Below, one piece after another: positions 1 to 11,842 of a DNA stretch of 64,000 nucleotides (its first letter is position 1; every line of letters starts with the position of its first letter). The DNA comes from Paramyrothecium sp. XJ0827 (taxonomy: Eukaryota > Ascomycota > Sordariomycetes > Hypocreales > Stachybotryaceae), in contig JAJFPB010000001.1 of the NCBI GenBank assembly GCA_020881915.1, positions 3,100,001 to 3,164,000 of the forward strand, read 5' to 3'. The notes below the pieces were generated by a model, which was not told where the DNA came from, made no database searches, and was given only the letters and a program-made list of their open reading frames with translations. Position numbers and translations under genes: made by a program.

Positions 1-2010
1 GGCACTAGTGGACGCAAAACAAAATGAATTCGGTAACGGGCACGAAACTGTATTACGTATTAGCCCTTCACGTCTTCGTTGTCACAAGGGTTGACCTGAA
101 CCTTTTCGGAGTTGAGGCCGATGTCTTCTACTGGGATCGGTCTGTCAAATTGGGAAACGCAGCTAGTCAAGCATTCCTAGTGAAGTCTTACCTAGCAAGG
201 GTAGCCTGGTGAGCACCATTTACCTTGTTGCCGGTTTCCCCTTCTTGGGAATGGCGGTATGCTGGATTGACGGTCTGGTCGAGCGAAGCCCGCATCCCTT
301 GCTGGCTGCCTTCCTGCTTGTGCGGCTGGACGTAAGTCAACCAGTCAGGTCTTTCGTGGAAGTGCGTTCCATCTAACAAGGGGGAAGGGGTTCCCTGAAA
401 CCAATCTCGCAAACATCGGACGACTTGACTGCCGAAAATTCTCGTCTGGTCTTGGCTCAAGGTACAAAGGAGCATTGTTAGTGTTATTGGGAAGGCTTCG
501 GCCTCGCATGAGACTAGCATGCTGCGCATCAACGTCGGTGAGGCATTCTGAGTGAAAATCATGAGCTACCAGGCGAGACGCTTCCTCGGGCTGGCTCCAG
601 GCCGCACGGAATATGACGATCACCTCGGGGACAATGTGATCCTTCCCCGGTCGGTCCCTCAAATGTTATTGGGAGATCAAGAGCACATCTACGACATGTC
701 AGAAACAACGCTGTCCTTGCGCCTGACACCCTCTCCCCTCCCCCTCCTCCTTCCCTCAGGATCGGGTCCTGGGCCTGATCCCGGTCGACTGCTCCACACT
801 TGCATATGAGGTGCCAGACTGTCGGGTCAGGTTTTGTGGGGCGGGCGAAATTGCGATGCGGAACCCGGTGGCACAGTTCGTCAGCTCGCGAGGGGACGGA
901 ATTCGGAGGGGGGGCGAGGAGGCCCACGGTTCGGAAATCAGCATGAGTTTGGCAAGGCGAGCACGAGGCACACTCACGGTGGATCAGAAAACTAGGCATG
1001 CCGTTCGCGGAGCATGCATTTTGCACAAAATAGGGACTTTGTCAGATCTGTCCCACATGAGTGCTGTGCGCGCAGAGAGGGCGGGCATCGCTGCATCGGC
1101 TCGCACTCCACATATGCCACAGCTCTTGCTCGTCCCCTCGTAGCTTCGCGTCTCTTGCCCGTCTGGTCTGGTTCTGATCAACCCTGTTCGTCGCAGGATC
1201 GCGAGCCGACTCAGAGGCGCGGGCGCGCAACCTTCCTTGCGGCCCCCCTGCAGAGATGGGCACCAATACGCGCGCCGTAACGGCTTGGGCGTTGTCGTCG
1301 ACCCGCATCCGCGACAAGCGATGAGTCGCGACTTTGTCCTGCATGAGCTGCGCCGGACTATTGTATCTCACTGCATGACTCCTTCCACTAACCGCGCGCA
1401 TCCGCGCGCTTTTCTGGCTGCATCGTTGCCTTGCTTTTTTCCCCCTTCTTTTCCTTTTCTTTCTCTCTTCCTCCCACGTCCGGCTGAACTGTTCACCGAT
1501 CTGCAGCTGCTACATGCATGCGCTTGGTTATCATGCCAAGCGTGGAGACACAAGAGCTCTTGGCACGACTTGTGCGTACAAGGGAGTCGGAAAAATTGAA
1601 ACGATCAGAAAATGTGCTAGGGTTTTACATGGACGGTGAGCAAGGGGGGTTGACCCTACATGGTCTGCCTGCTTGGGCAGTCATGGTTGAGAGGCTGTAC
1701 CTTTCGGACAGCATGAGCGGTAGATGTGAAGAAAGTAGTTCACCTAATCACTATGTAAGGGATATACATGCGCACAGAAACGCCTTTTGCCCGTATACCA
1801 GTCCCTAAATTCTGCTATTTCGTTATTCCCATGTGCAATTTGATCCTTTCAAGGTGGGTTTCTCATGCCTGGTGCATCCCAGGCATATGCAGCGCCGCCG
1901 GTAATACCAGGGATCAAGGCAGCTTGTCCACCATTTTCATCACGGCCCGTTGCTCAGCCTCCAACTGCAGTAGCCAGGGGCCGGGCAGACAGCCGTCACG
2001 ACCCGAGAGA
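1..2010. other. gene-free left edge with two pyrimidine tracts
   Basis: No reading frame here looks like a conserved protein and I see no tRNA or transposon. Two long uninterrupted pyrimidine runs lie on the + strand, at about 729-757 and 1434-1475. CT-rich tracts of this kind often lie near transcription starts in filamentous fungi, but no convincing ORF follows either. The stretch is the 3' flank of TOA1 plus unassigned intergenic DNA. Confidence 0.5.
1434..1475 (+). promoter_or_regulatory. 42-nt pure pyrimidine tract, possible core promoter
   Basis: An uninterrupted run of C and T, 42 nt long, ends about 45 bases before an ATG at 1518. The ORF from that ATG (96 codons) has no recognisable family features. 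CT tracts before start sites are common in filamentous-fungal promoters, so an unannotated transcript is possible. Simple low-complexity DNA is the alternative. Confidence 0.3.
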
Positions 2011-3791
2011 CTACCATTCATATTCACCAGTCGCCTTGTGGAAGACGTATTCCTTGCCGTTGACGGTAAGCACGCCGTCCTTGAGCGTGCACTTCCTAAA
2101 CAAGCATCACACGTTAGAACACATCCTGTAAGCGAGCGACGTACGGGTGTACCTACCACTTGTTCTTGACCCGCTGTACCTTGTCGTACATGCAGAGCAT
2201 GATGTGGCCAAGGCCCTCATCGTCAACTTCGTCGTCATCACCGCCGTCGTCAGGATCATCCAGGTCCGAGTTGATTGCGTCCTCATCGTCTTCATCATCG
2301 TCGTCTCCTCCATCAAATGCGGCGACTCCTTTGCCTTTACCCTTTGCCTTGGTTGATGAAGAGCGGACCGGCTCGTGGTGGTTCTGCGTTGCTTCCTTCA
2401 GCGTTAGCATGAGCCCGCCAGCCTCCATGCTCTTTGCCTTGGCCGCCATGCGCTTATGCATAATGCGGTCAATATCCATTCGGCCAAGTTCTTGCACCTC
2501 GCCGGCAGCATTGCGCTGGAGGAGGATGCCTTCAAAGTCGTCGTCGTCATCATCGGAATCGCTGTCCACATCGCCTGCTCCATCGGTCTGGCCATTGCGA
2601 AAGGCAGGGCCCGCTGCATTGGGCGGCTGCGGTTGCTGAGGCACACCTGCATTGGGCGGCTGCTGACGGTAGGCATGCTGCTGCGCCTGTGCTTGTGCGT
2701 GTTGCTGCGCCTGTGGCTGCGTCTGCGCTTGCTGGCCCATGCGATCTTGAATGGCGCTGATCGAGCCGGCAGCACGATTGCCGTACTGAGCTTGAAGTTG
2801 CTGAGCAGCCCTGCTGGCTGCAACGCTGTTCTGTCCATCCATGCCATTGTATGCAGGATAAGCAGGAACGCCGACAGGCTGCGTGCCGGGTTCCTGTTTG
2901 ATGCCCTGGCCGTTCTCCTGCTTCAGGTAGGGCTCCGGCTTGACGCCATTCTGACCCGGTCCACCAGCAGGTGCCGCGTTGGGCAGCGAGATTTGAGGTG
3001 AGAACTGGGCTTGGGAATGGGTGCCCGCCGCAGGAGCGGGAGCGGGAGCTGCCTTTGCTGGTGGTGGTGCGGCCTCGGGCTTAGGATCCCAAGGGAACGT
3101 CGCCACGTCCAGCTGCGATAGCTTCTGTTGCCATCCCTAGAAATGTGAATGTCAGAACGAAAGTTGGCAACATGCTTAGGAAAGGAAAGAGTCAAGTCCG
3201 AAACATGTGCCTCGCGTCAGGCACTCTGCGGATTGGCTTGTGCAACCCGAGTATGGCCTTGTAAGAGTGCAGCGCAGTGCAGCTCGGCGGGTGAGTAAGT
3301 GGACACGTGCGACAGGAGGGGCTTCGGGGGGTTCTCAGAAGAGCCCAATCAACCAACTGGTGCCTAAAAAGGTTGCCTACGTTGCCGCTTGGCAGGGGGG
3401 GGGGAGGCTTAGACTTAAAAACATCCAAATAGTGCTGTGTCGCCCGCCGCCGCCTGCGAACCCCGCAAACTCACTGCTCTGCGCTCTCCATCTCCCCCAA
3501 AAGCTTGTTGCCGTTGAAGATAGCGAGCCTGCGACCTAGCCATACTCGCCGCAACTTGAATAAATCTTTGAGTTGCGCGGACGAGGAAATGGCAGGTTCG
3601 CGGCCTATGCTGCTCCTCGGCAGAGAATCTTCCCGGGATGATAGGACGAACAGAAATGTGGCAAAGCTTACCTTTCGCAGCTCCTCGAGCACCGACTCCT
3701 CGACTCCGCTCTCCTCAAAGTCCACCCGTGAGCTGTTGATGACCTCCTCGATAATTGTCTGATAGACGGCGCCGACAGCTTGGTTCGACAT
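2011..3791 (-). CDS. TOA1: transcription initiation factor IIA large subunit (TOA1)
   Basis: TFIIA large (alpha/beta) subunit, which stabilises TBP on TATA DNA in the RNA polymerase II preinitiation complex. Three exons: 3791-3672, 3136-2157 and 2095-2011, giving 394 residues with consistent phase. Exon 1 encodes the N-terminal helical domain, starting MSNQAVGAVYQTIIEEV and ending LEELRK. Exon 2 opens with GWQQKLSQLDVATFPWDP. A long Gln/Pro/Ala linker follows, then two Asp/Glu-rich stretches. The C-terminal beta-barrel is split by intron 2 in RVKNKWKCTLKDG and ends GEYEW. Both conserved ends are intact, so the identification is firm. Intron 1 is 535 bp, far longer than any other intron in the window. 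Intron 2 is 61 bp. Confidence 0.95.
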
Positions 3792-4452
3792 CTTCGCGGC
3801 CCCTTTCAAGGTTTGCAGTCGCTTCGGTTCTGTCGGTGTCGGTTGTGGAGGGCTCAGCAGCGGGCCGTGGCACGGATCGGAGCTTATCGCGTAGACGTAT
3901 CGACCTTGGGAGGGACAGAATGGAAGAAACACACAAAGGACTGTTCACTGGAGTCGAAGCGAAGTGCCGGTGTGTTCAGCGAAATAGATTGTAAGAAGAG
4001 TGCTTGATTTTTTCGCGGATATCCGTCAACAATGCGCCAGACCTCAAGGCAGCAAACCAAGCGCTGTAGGCGTCCGCGGGGAGCTCTTGAACAGCGCCGC
4101 GCGCGATTGCGCGAATGTTTGGTGAAGGAGAGGGGGGACCGAAAACACTCCTAGATTCAAGTGCACTGGAATGCCTAACTCGTGCCTGTGCCAAGCGTTG
4201 TGTGCGACAGCCACAGCGTATAAACTAGAGAGGCCGGGTTGATCGATCGTATTGCTTGCCCTTGATGTGATATGCAATGGTGAGAGTTAGCGGTGGGCAG
4301 GTGGTTTTGGTCCTTGAACAGCGCTGGGGAGTCGTTTTCGCTTAGTAATGCTGAAAGCGCTGCACCGACCTCTGTGAGAGGCACCTGAGTCTAGGTATCC
4401 GACCATATGCCACAGGCAGAGAGGGTACCTTAGGCTACCTTGCGACAAACTT

Positions 4453-4469
4453 AAGGTACCCCGTACCTT
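4453..4469. repeat. perfect inverted repeat, 7-nt arms
   Basis: AAGGTAC, a CCC loop, then GTACCTT. It is one of several AAGGTACC-like words in the intergenic DNA of this window. Confidence 0.6.
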
Positions 4470-4862
4470 TTAGACAATGAACGTATTTCCCCGTCATCGC
4501 TCGTCTTGGCAGTGGTATCACTATCAATATCACGGTTGAGCTGCCTTGCTCTTTATCTGCTTCTTGAAACCATCGAAACGCAAGATATCTTTGCCGCTCT
4601 GGGCTTCATTTTGTTTGTTTTGACCTACCAACTATCTCCTCTTGCCTTTCTTAGAGTACTCAGCAAAGAGGCAAACGCGGGGGATGCTACGTTTGGTTCT
4701 CAGGTTCAGCCGCCATCACATCTACATGCATCGTCTTTCAAAACGTATGTGCCTTCAAACGCACATTTCAATTAACACACTTCCTTCAGAAACATTTACA
4801 AAGCTCCGTGACAACATTGATTGTCGTAACATCCTGTCATAGCTCATGTCCAAACCGTCAAC

Positions 4863-4882
4863 GTCCAGTCCAGTCCAGTCCA
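4863..4882. repeat. pentanucleotide run (GTCCA)4
   Basis: Four tandem copies of GTCCA in intergenic DNA. It is a simple microsatellite. Confidence 0.8.
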
Positions 4883-5049
4883 ATGTCGTTCATTGCGTGC
4901 GTGGAGAAGCACTTTCGTACCACGTGCATAGGGGCAGACAGCAATTTCGCCCAAACTCCATGCTGAAAACAGTTGCCGCGCAAAGACCGAGAGTCGCTAG
5001 TGTGAGGAATATACCTACCGTAAGCCAGGGGCTGTTTTGTGTTGGTGAT

Positions 5050-6916
5050 TTATCGGATTGTCATCTGCTTGACCATCTCGGCCTTGCTAGACGAGCCGGA
5101 GCCGGTGATGCTGCCCGCAGCGCCTGCCTTCTTCTCAAAGACCTTCCAGAACTTCAAGCTCTCGTCGGCAGCTAGAACAATCAAGTTAGTACTTCTTGTG
5201 TCCCTTCAGCTCTTGAGACAAGCATTACTCACCAGCAGTAGCAAGCATCTGGCCATCGGGGCTCAGGCAGCTGTGGAGGACACGGCTCTCGTGGGCGGGG
5301 ATCTCGACGTTGCGGACAAGAGTGGGATAGCTCCAGATGCTCAGAGAGTTGTCGGGGAAGCCACTAGAGGAGACAATCTCACGGTAGTGGGGGCTCCATC
5401 GGAGAGAAGTCACTTGTGAGCCAGTGTCAATGCTGTTCACACGAGCGCCAGAGGTGGTGTTCCAGAAGTGGATGTGTCGGTCGTAAGAGCCTCCGCCGGT
5501 GGCGAGGAGGTTCATGTTCCAGGGGCACCAGGAAAGCGCCTTAACGGCGGCCTTGTGGTTGGTCTTGGTGAACTTGGGCACAGAGAGGGATCGGGCGTCC
5601 CAGATGGAAACCAGGTTGTCGTTGCCGCCTGTAGCGAGCTGAGCGCCATCCGAGCGCCATTCCAGGCCGCAGACCTCCGAGGTGTGGGAGACGAGCTCAG
5701 CAACCTTGTGCTCAGCGATGCGCACGTCGTGGTTGAAGACGAGACCACTGCGAGCGCCAGTGGAGAGCAGGTGCTTGTTCCAGCCCATGACACCGACACG
5801 GGTCTCGTGACCGAACATGCTGCGAATCTTCTGGCCTTCAGCCACATCCCAGATCTGGACTTCGCCTGTACCAAGACCGACACCAACGTAGGCACCGTCG
5901 CCTGACCACTTGACACTGCTAATGTAGGTATCAGGGGAGGTCTCCATGAGGCAGCTGACGCTGCCCTCTTCAGCAGACCAGACGTAGACATTGCGCTCCA
6001 GACCAATGGCGACTTGGTTGCCGGAACTCCAGTCCAGCAGGTTGAGGTAGTAGTCATCGATCAGTCCTGGGGCATCAAGAACACGCTCAGGGGCAGTGGC
6101 AATTCGCCGGCGCAGTTGAGCAGAGCTGGTGGTTGCAGACTTGAGAGGTCTGTTGTACTGCTGTCGCAGGTCAATGGGCTTTGAAGACTCTGGGGCAGCT
6201 GGCTTGAACTCGAGGATGCGAGTGTTAAGGCTCACACCACAGGCGTTCGCGAGGGTATCTTGGTAGGCAACAGTGTTAGGTGAGGGTCGGGAGTAGTTGT
6301 CAGTCTCCTCGTCGTTCAGGTTGAGGTTTTCCAGGGCAGCCAGAGCATCGTCGGCGGCAGTAGAGAGCACAGATGAGCTGTCCAAGCTGCTGGTCTTAGA
6401 TCGTTGCCTCTCAGAAACATTCAGCTTACTGGAACCGGCGTTGGCAATAGCAGAGCTCGCGCCGCGGTTGGGGATAAAGCGATCGCCAGCATAGTTGACA
6501 GTTGTCTTGTTTGTCTTTTGTCGAAGAGCTGGCTTCTTGGACTTTGCGCTGGACGGGGTCTTGGCGTGGCCTGTGCCAGTGAGCGTGAAGTCGGAAACCC
6601 CTAGCTCGAGAGCTTTGCGAGGAGTCTGGACGCCACGGGCAATGTTTGACTTGGGAGAATCCCGGTTTCGGGGCTGGGAGCTTGATCGTGAAAGGTGTGC
6701 CATCAGACCACCTCCATAAGCGGACTTGGAAGGCGCCCGGGACTCATCGGCCGAACGCTTCTCGGGGGTGAAAGGGGATGAGTTCAGATTGGCAGCCGCA
6801 GCGGTAGAAGAGTGCTGACGAGGAGAAGGGGTCAGGGGCATTCGTCCGCCAGCGGTGCGGGAGGAGAAGAGTCCCCTGTGGGACTTGATGGGAGTCGAGA
6901 CCGAAACAGTAGCCAT
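5050..6916 (-). CDS. CDC20: APC/C activator Cdc20 (WD40)
   Basis: Cdc20/Slp1-type activator of the anaphase-promoting complex, which recruits securin and cyclins at the metaphase-anaphase transition and is the target of the spindle checkpoint. Two exons, 6916-5233 and 5171-5050, give 601 residues; the intron is 61 bp. The N-terminus is Ser/Pro-rich. A C-box, DRFIPNR, lies at about 145-151. A Mad2-interaction-like motif, RILEFKP, lies at about 233. The linker ERVLDAPGLIDDYYLNLLDW leads into a seven-bladed WD40 propeller from about 285. The second exon supplies ADESLKFWKVFE and the C-terminal Ile-Arg tail that docks on the APC/C. The DDYYLNLLDWSSGN entry and the Mad2 motif favour Cdc20 over Cdh1. 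All key elements are intact. Confidence 0.95.
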
Positions 6917-7679
6917 GATGACTGGTTCTGATGGGTATTCACTGTAAGTGATCTGAATTGGAATCTCCAGGAGATAGCAGTCGAAAGCGTTGACCGGCTA
7001 TCAACTTTCGACGTGGATAGACGAGCTCCAAGAGACTCAGCTAAAGATTCCTAGTGAGTTAGTATCTTAATGCAAGTTTCAAAGTCCAATCTAGTTGGAA
7101 TGCCTTCACGGAGAGTGGGCCGAAGTCTGTGGGGCGACCAGATGGCTGCAACGAGCGAAATGATCTAGCGGGACTTTGTTGTACGAAAGGCACGGTTTGA
7201 CGGGTTCCGCAAAGCACGGAGCTTTGTAGAATGGGTAATCAAGGCAATGAGGCTTGAGGGGAAGAGGTTGATGGTTTGTGAGGAGAGAAGAAGCTCATTA
7301 CTGCAGCTATACTCGGTTTCCTTTTATTTACTTTGCGCCCCACTAGCTGTCTGTCCAGGCAACCGGAGAAGTGGGTCACCGACGGTCGGAAATTCGATGT
7401 CCCGACCCGTAATTCACATGCCCAGCCGCTAATCCCGAAGTGGGTCCCCTGTAGGCAACTTCTTCCAGATCCGTCGGAGGAAAGGCTTTGATCTTTCTCA
7501 GGTCCACGACTCCACAATGCCGCCGTTCGGCAAGACCTGAATGCTTACCCCTCTGACTTGCGGCCGATAATCCGCCAAATCTACTATAACCTGCCGCGTG
7601 CTTCCGCACCGCGCTCCCCGAAGGCCCGCACGAACTGAGATGCTCCCGGTGCAACAGTCTTCATCAACGCTCCTCCGCC
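6917..7679. promoter_or_regulatory. divergent promoter region CDC20 / RAL2-like
   Basis: 763 bp between the starts of CDC20 (-) and the kelch-BTB gene (+). I see no gene in it. It presumably carries both 5' leaders. No specific factor site is assigned. Confidence 0.5.
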
Positions 7680-10112
7680 ATGGCGCAGCCGTCGACCCCC
7701 GGTCCACTGCCGTCCTCCATCTTCGGCGCTCCGACCCATGTCGCTGGTGGGCCGCCAGCTCTGGGAAATCAGAACCAGCCATCATCATCAACAACTAGCA
7801 CCCCGGCTTTACCCAGTACCGGCCCCGCCGCGCCAACCCCAGGTTCGGCAGCGTCTTCATCGAACAACACCTACATTATGCCCAATTCTCCGGCCAAGCC
7901 ACGGCCAGTAGTTGACGGCTATCGACCAAGAGTGACCCGGACTCTAGGCCAGAGGCCGGCGTGTCTGGTGAATGCCTCTGTCACGTACTGCGGCAACAAC
8001 CAGATCTACGCTTTTGGCGGCTTCGATCAATACACCGACGAAGTCTACAACCATGTCCTCAGACTCGACCTCGGCAGCCACCAATGGAGTCTCGTTGACA
8101 ACTACGGCGATATACCAGGTGTCCGTATGGGTAGGTTCAACGGAACAGTTCCAAGGACTTGGAGGAATGATGATGGAAAACTAATAGGGCTCGCAGGTCA
8201 CACGGCGACCTTGTACCAGGGAGATAAACTACTAGTCTTCGGGGGCGAGAACGAACACCGAACGTACCTTTCCGACTTGATCGTTTTCGACCTCAAGACA
8301 GCCCACTGGACGCAGCCGCAAGTCTCGGGGCCTATCCCGAAAGGTCGGGCCAGACACGCAGCAGTCCTTCACGAGGACAAGCTATTCATCATTGGCGGGA
8401 TTACAGGCCAGAACAACTATGTCTTAGATGACATTTGCTACCTCGACCTCAAGACCTTCACCTGGTCTAAGTCATGGCGTTTCGTCGGCCGCTTCGACCA
8501 CTCTGCCTACATCTGGGGCGACCGTGTTTGGGTTTTTGGCGGTCTGAGTGAAGATATGGACAAAATCAGCGATCTCTGGTGGCTTGATCTCAAAGGCAGC
8601 CCCGAGTTTGATTCACGGCCGCATTTCGGTATCTTCGACCGTCAAGCGACATCCACCAGACCGGGTGGCCCTCACCGCTCCCCTTATTCTATAGCACCTA
8701 GCCCCATAGTGGGTGCTTCTGGGTATGCTGCCAATTCTCGAACCGCGCAGGTCAACCCTCCCTCGTTCCAAGTCAAATCATATGCACCTATGGCACCGGG
8801 GTCAATCTCGGCCTTGAAGTTTGTATCAGGTGCCACTGTTCCGTCTCAGGGCTCTGGTATTCACTACCATGCATACTCCTCGGGCACCCTGCTGGACTTC
8901 GTGACACCTGCGCCCACTATCACTCCACGCGAGTGCTCGCTCTCAGCTTTGGATCTGAGCACGTTGCGGTGGCAGAAATTAGCGGAAGGCCGCGAGATCT
9001 TCAAGACAGGATATAGGTGGCATTACTGTACCATGAACGAGGATGGGACGAAGGCTTGGCTTTTAGGCTGCCCAACCGATCCTGCCGCCACTGACCTCGG
9101 ACCTAATGGCTATGAGGAGTATCTCAGGTAAGTACTCCCAGCATTGCATCTTGTCAAAACTAACGAAAGTGTCAGCGACATCATGGAGATTGATCTTCGG
9201 CGCTATGGATTCCTCGGCAATAACATGGCTCCGGAGTCTCGTGTAGAGTCCAGGGCCACCGCCATCACGTCCCGCATAGCAGACCAGCCCTCGCAAGGCC
9301 TCGGAGCCGATCTCCTCAAGCTCTTCAACCAACCTCCCGAAACCGGCAGTGGCACCGACTTTGTGATCACGGCTTTGGCAGGGGAGTTTGACCAGGACGA
9401 CGTGCTCGGTTCGGGCCTGCTGCCGACTGAGGACCCATCGCGTGATCGCAACTGGCTATCCGCGGATGCGCCGACGTCAGAGCCGATCCACGTTCACAAG
9501 TTGATCCTCCAAGCGCGCTGGCCGCACTTTGCGCGTTTGTACAATTCACAAATGGCCGAGTTCCACACGAAGAAGATGCACATCCCCGAGCCTTACTCGG
9601 TGGTGAAAGCTTTCCTCCTCTATCTGTACACGGACAGCATCCACGGCACAATTGAAGCCGACAGCGATGCGACCACGGAACTATCCGACGTGGCCGGCCT
9701 TTTAGTCATGTCCAACATATACAACATCCCTCACCTCCGCTTACTCTGTGTCAACCGCCTCGCCAAGGAACTCGATGTCGATCACGCGTGCGTCATCTGG
9801 TACTGCGCCGGGCTCGCCAACGAGGAGTGGCTGCGCAAGCGAGCTGCCACATTCTGCATGACCCACTGGGGTCGGATCGTCCGCACCCCGGGCTTCCTTC
9901 GCCTCCCGCGCAACGGCCTCGTCGAGCTCTCGCAGGAGATTGACATGGAAGGTCGCGTGATCGGCGGGGAGGAGCTCGAGTGGGGAGGCATGGGAGGCCA
10001 GCGTTACGGCGACGGCCTCGGCCATGGCTCCCGCAAGGAGAGCATCAGCAGCAGTCAGACGCAGATGATCGAATCCGAGGCCGATGACGACGAGGGCATG
10101 GAGATGAACTGA
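7680..10112 (+). CDS. kelch-BTB protein, RAL2-like
   Basis: Exons 7680-9127 and 9176-10112 (intron 48 bp) encode 794 residues. After a Ser/Pro-rich N-terminus, about four kelch units follow (roughly residues 100-310), for example QIYAFGGFDQYTDEVYN, KLLVFGGENEHRTYLSDL, KLFIIGGITGQNNYVLDD and RVWVFGGLSEDMDKISDL. A propeller-like ending resumes near 415-470. The second exon carries a BTB/POZ-like domain (about 540-650), with EPIHVHKLILQARWPHFARL and a following helical BACK-like part. The C-terminus is acidic. N-terminal kelch plus C-terminal BTB matches the architecture of fission-yeast Ral2, which acts upstream of Ras1. The assignment rests on architecture rather than alignment, so I leave the symbol empty. 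Confidence 0.8.
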
Positions 10113-11842
10113 CTCCGCTCCATGTCTCGCACCCCTCATTCTCTTGTAGCAACTTCTCCAGGGAGGTAAATCCCTACGGGTCCGACGATCTTCAAGAACG
10201 ACCAAACCCCGTTAATATGATGTTGCCAGTTCACACCCCCTCCCCATCTCACAACGACCCTAACGGATGATGTGTCTACGAAGGTTTCATTGACCAATGA
10301 AGGAAATACGATACATCGCAATGAACTTTTGTTTCCTTGCTGCCCAGGGGGTCCTTTCTCCCCCTCTTCTCCCTTTCCTTCAAGCTATGCACGCTAGACG
10401 TTTCCTTCAATACGTCCATGATTTTTCCTGTTTCAGCATCGGGATGGTGTTCAGCTTCCTGGCAGTTGGCGTACCTGTATTTTTTTTTTTTCTTGCCTTG
10501 GTTTGCATCCGGTCGATATAGATAGACTTGTTTCTGAATTTATCATGTTCTGAACGGGCAAGCAGCTTCTTCTTTCGTCTCAGCCGCCGTGACCTCGCAT
10601 TCTGTGGGGAATCTTACTGTCCTAGGTTGCGAAGTAGATTACACGACTGTCGATCCCTTTTGTGGGGGAGATAGGATATTCCTTGAAAGGGAAAACAGAG
10701 CCGTGGAACACAGCTCGTGCCAACAGGTGTGAATATGTCCATGAGCCTCGGTATCACGCAAGATCACGTCTTGATAGTCGCGATATTTAGCAGTAGGAAA
10801 GTCATGTACCATCTATTGCAGAGGCGCATTTGCAGCCAACACCGTTTTACCAGTCTATATCCTTAAACTTTTCGTGCTCGGTGAAGTAGTAAGAGAAAGA
10901 ACCAACAGTAAACAGACCCATCCCCTGTTCGCGAATGAATGCATTCAATCACCCCCATCGCGCCGGTCTAATACTCCGCTCTGGCTCGAACGTGTCAAAA
11001 AGAGACGAGATGTTGGCCATGAAACGAGGAAACCAAAAAATAGACAATTTGACGCAAACCAAACTGAGCCATGTAAACCAAACTGAATGCGAAACACAAA
11101 ACCTCAAATGATAAAAATCAAATAAACAAGCTTTTTGGAATTCCAGCAGCATCTTTGCATCATGCTCATACTCCAAGACTCATACAATCTAACACGGGTG
11201 GGCCAGCAACCCAATCAATATGGATCCCCAAATGGGTCGTTGGCTTTTCCATGATTCCATCGGCCCCGAGAGGCCTCAGAGCTCAAGCACTCTGTTTTGC
11301 GTATAGATGCCTTCAAACAAAAAAGGCAAGAGGAAGCGGGGTCTGGTTATGTCGATGAGAATCCACTGATAATCATCCTACACTGAGCACACAGATGCTG
11401 TGACTGCAGTACGTCTTGAGTGGGGTGTGGGTATAATTTGGGAAGACAAGGAAAGGCGTGCATCGGAGCTCATATCCGAGAAGAGAAAACACGAGAACGT
11501 CGGAATGATCTTCATGGCAAAGCTCCAATTTCCCAAGAAAGTGACGCAGTGCATTGAAGGAAGTAGGCCCAATGGCATGGCTCGTAGCCCGAAAGTGTAA
11601 GCTCTCCCGCTTCAACAAAGGCAAAGGAGGAAACAAGCCACCAATGTCGAACGGTGCGGGGAAACCAGCCCGCAAACTAGGCGTAGATAAGGTGTCGTTC
11701 TCTAGAGGCTGCTGGGAAAACCGTGGTCGAGACCCATTTCATCGTCCGCGACTGCGTCTTGATTGAAACGTCATCGATTTCTCGGTTCCTGGCATTTTCT
11801 CGTTGCTCCATGACGATGCCGGGAGGCGCTGATGCACTCGTC
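10113..11842. other. convergent 3' region between RAL2-like and SFP1
   Basis: About 1.7 kb between two convergent stop codons. It is AT-richer than the flanking exons, with T-rich runs near 10340-10390 and 10480-10492. These are compatible with 3' UTRs and poly(A) signals. No gene is recognised. Confidence 0.5.

Larger units (their letters stand above)
3792..5049. other. intergenic TOA1 upstream / CDC20 downstream region
   Basis: No gene seen. It must hold the TOA1 promoter (transcribed leftwards) and the CDC20 3' end. It contains a perfect short inverted repeat at 4453-4469 and a pentanucleotide run at 4863-4882. Confidence 0.6.

Noticed and set aside
5468..5905. 145-codon + strand ORF within CDC20
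   Set aside because: Antisense shadow of the WD40 propeller.
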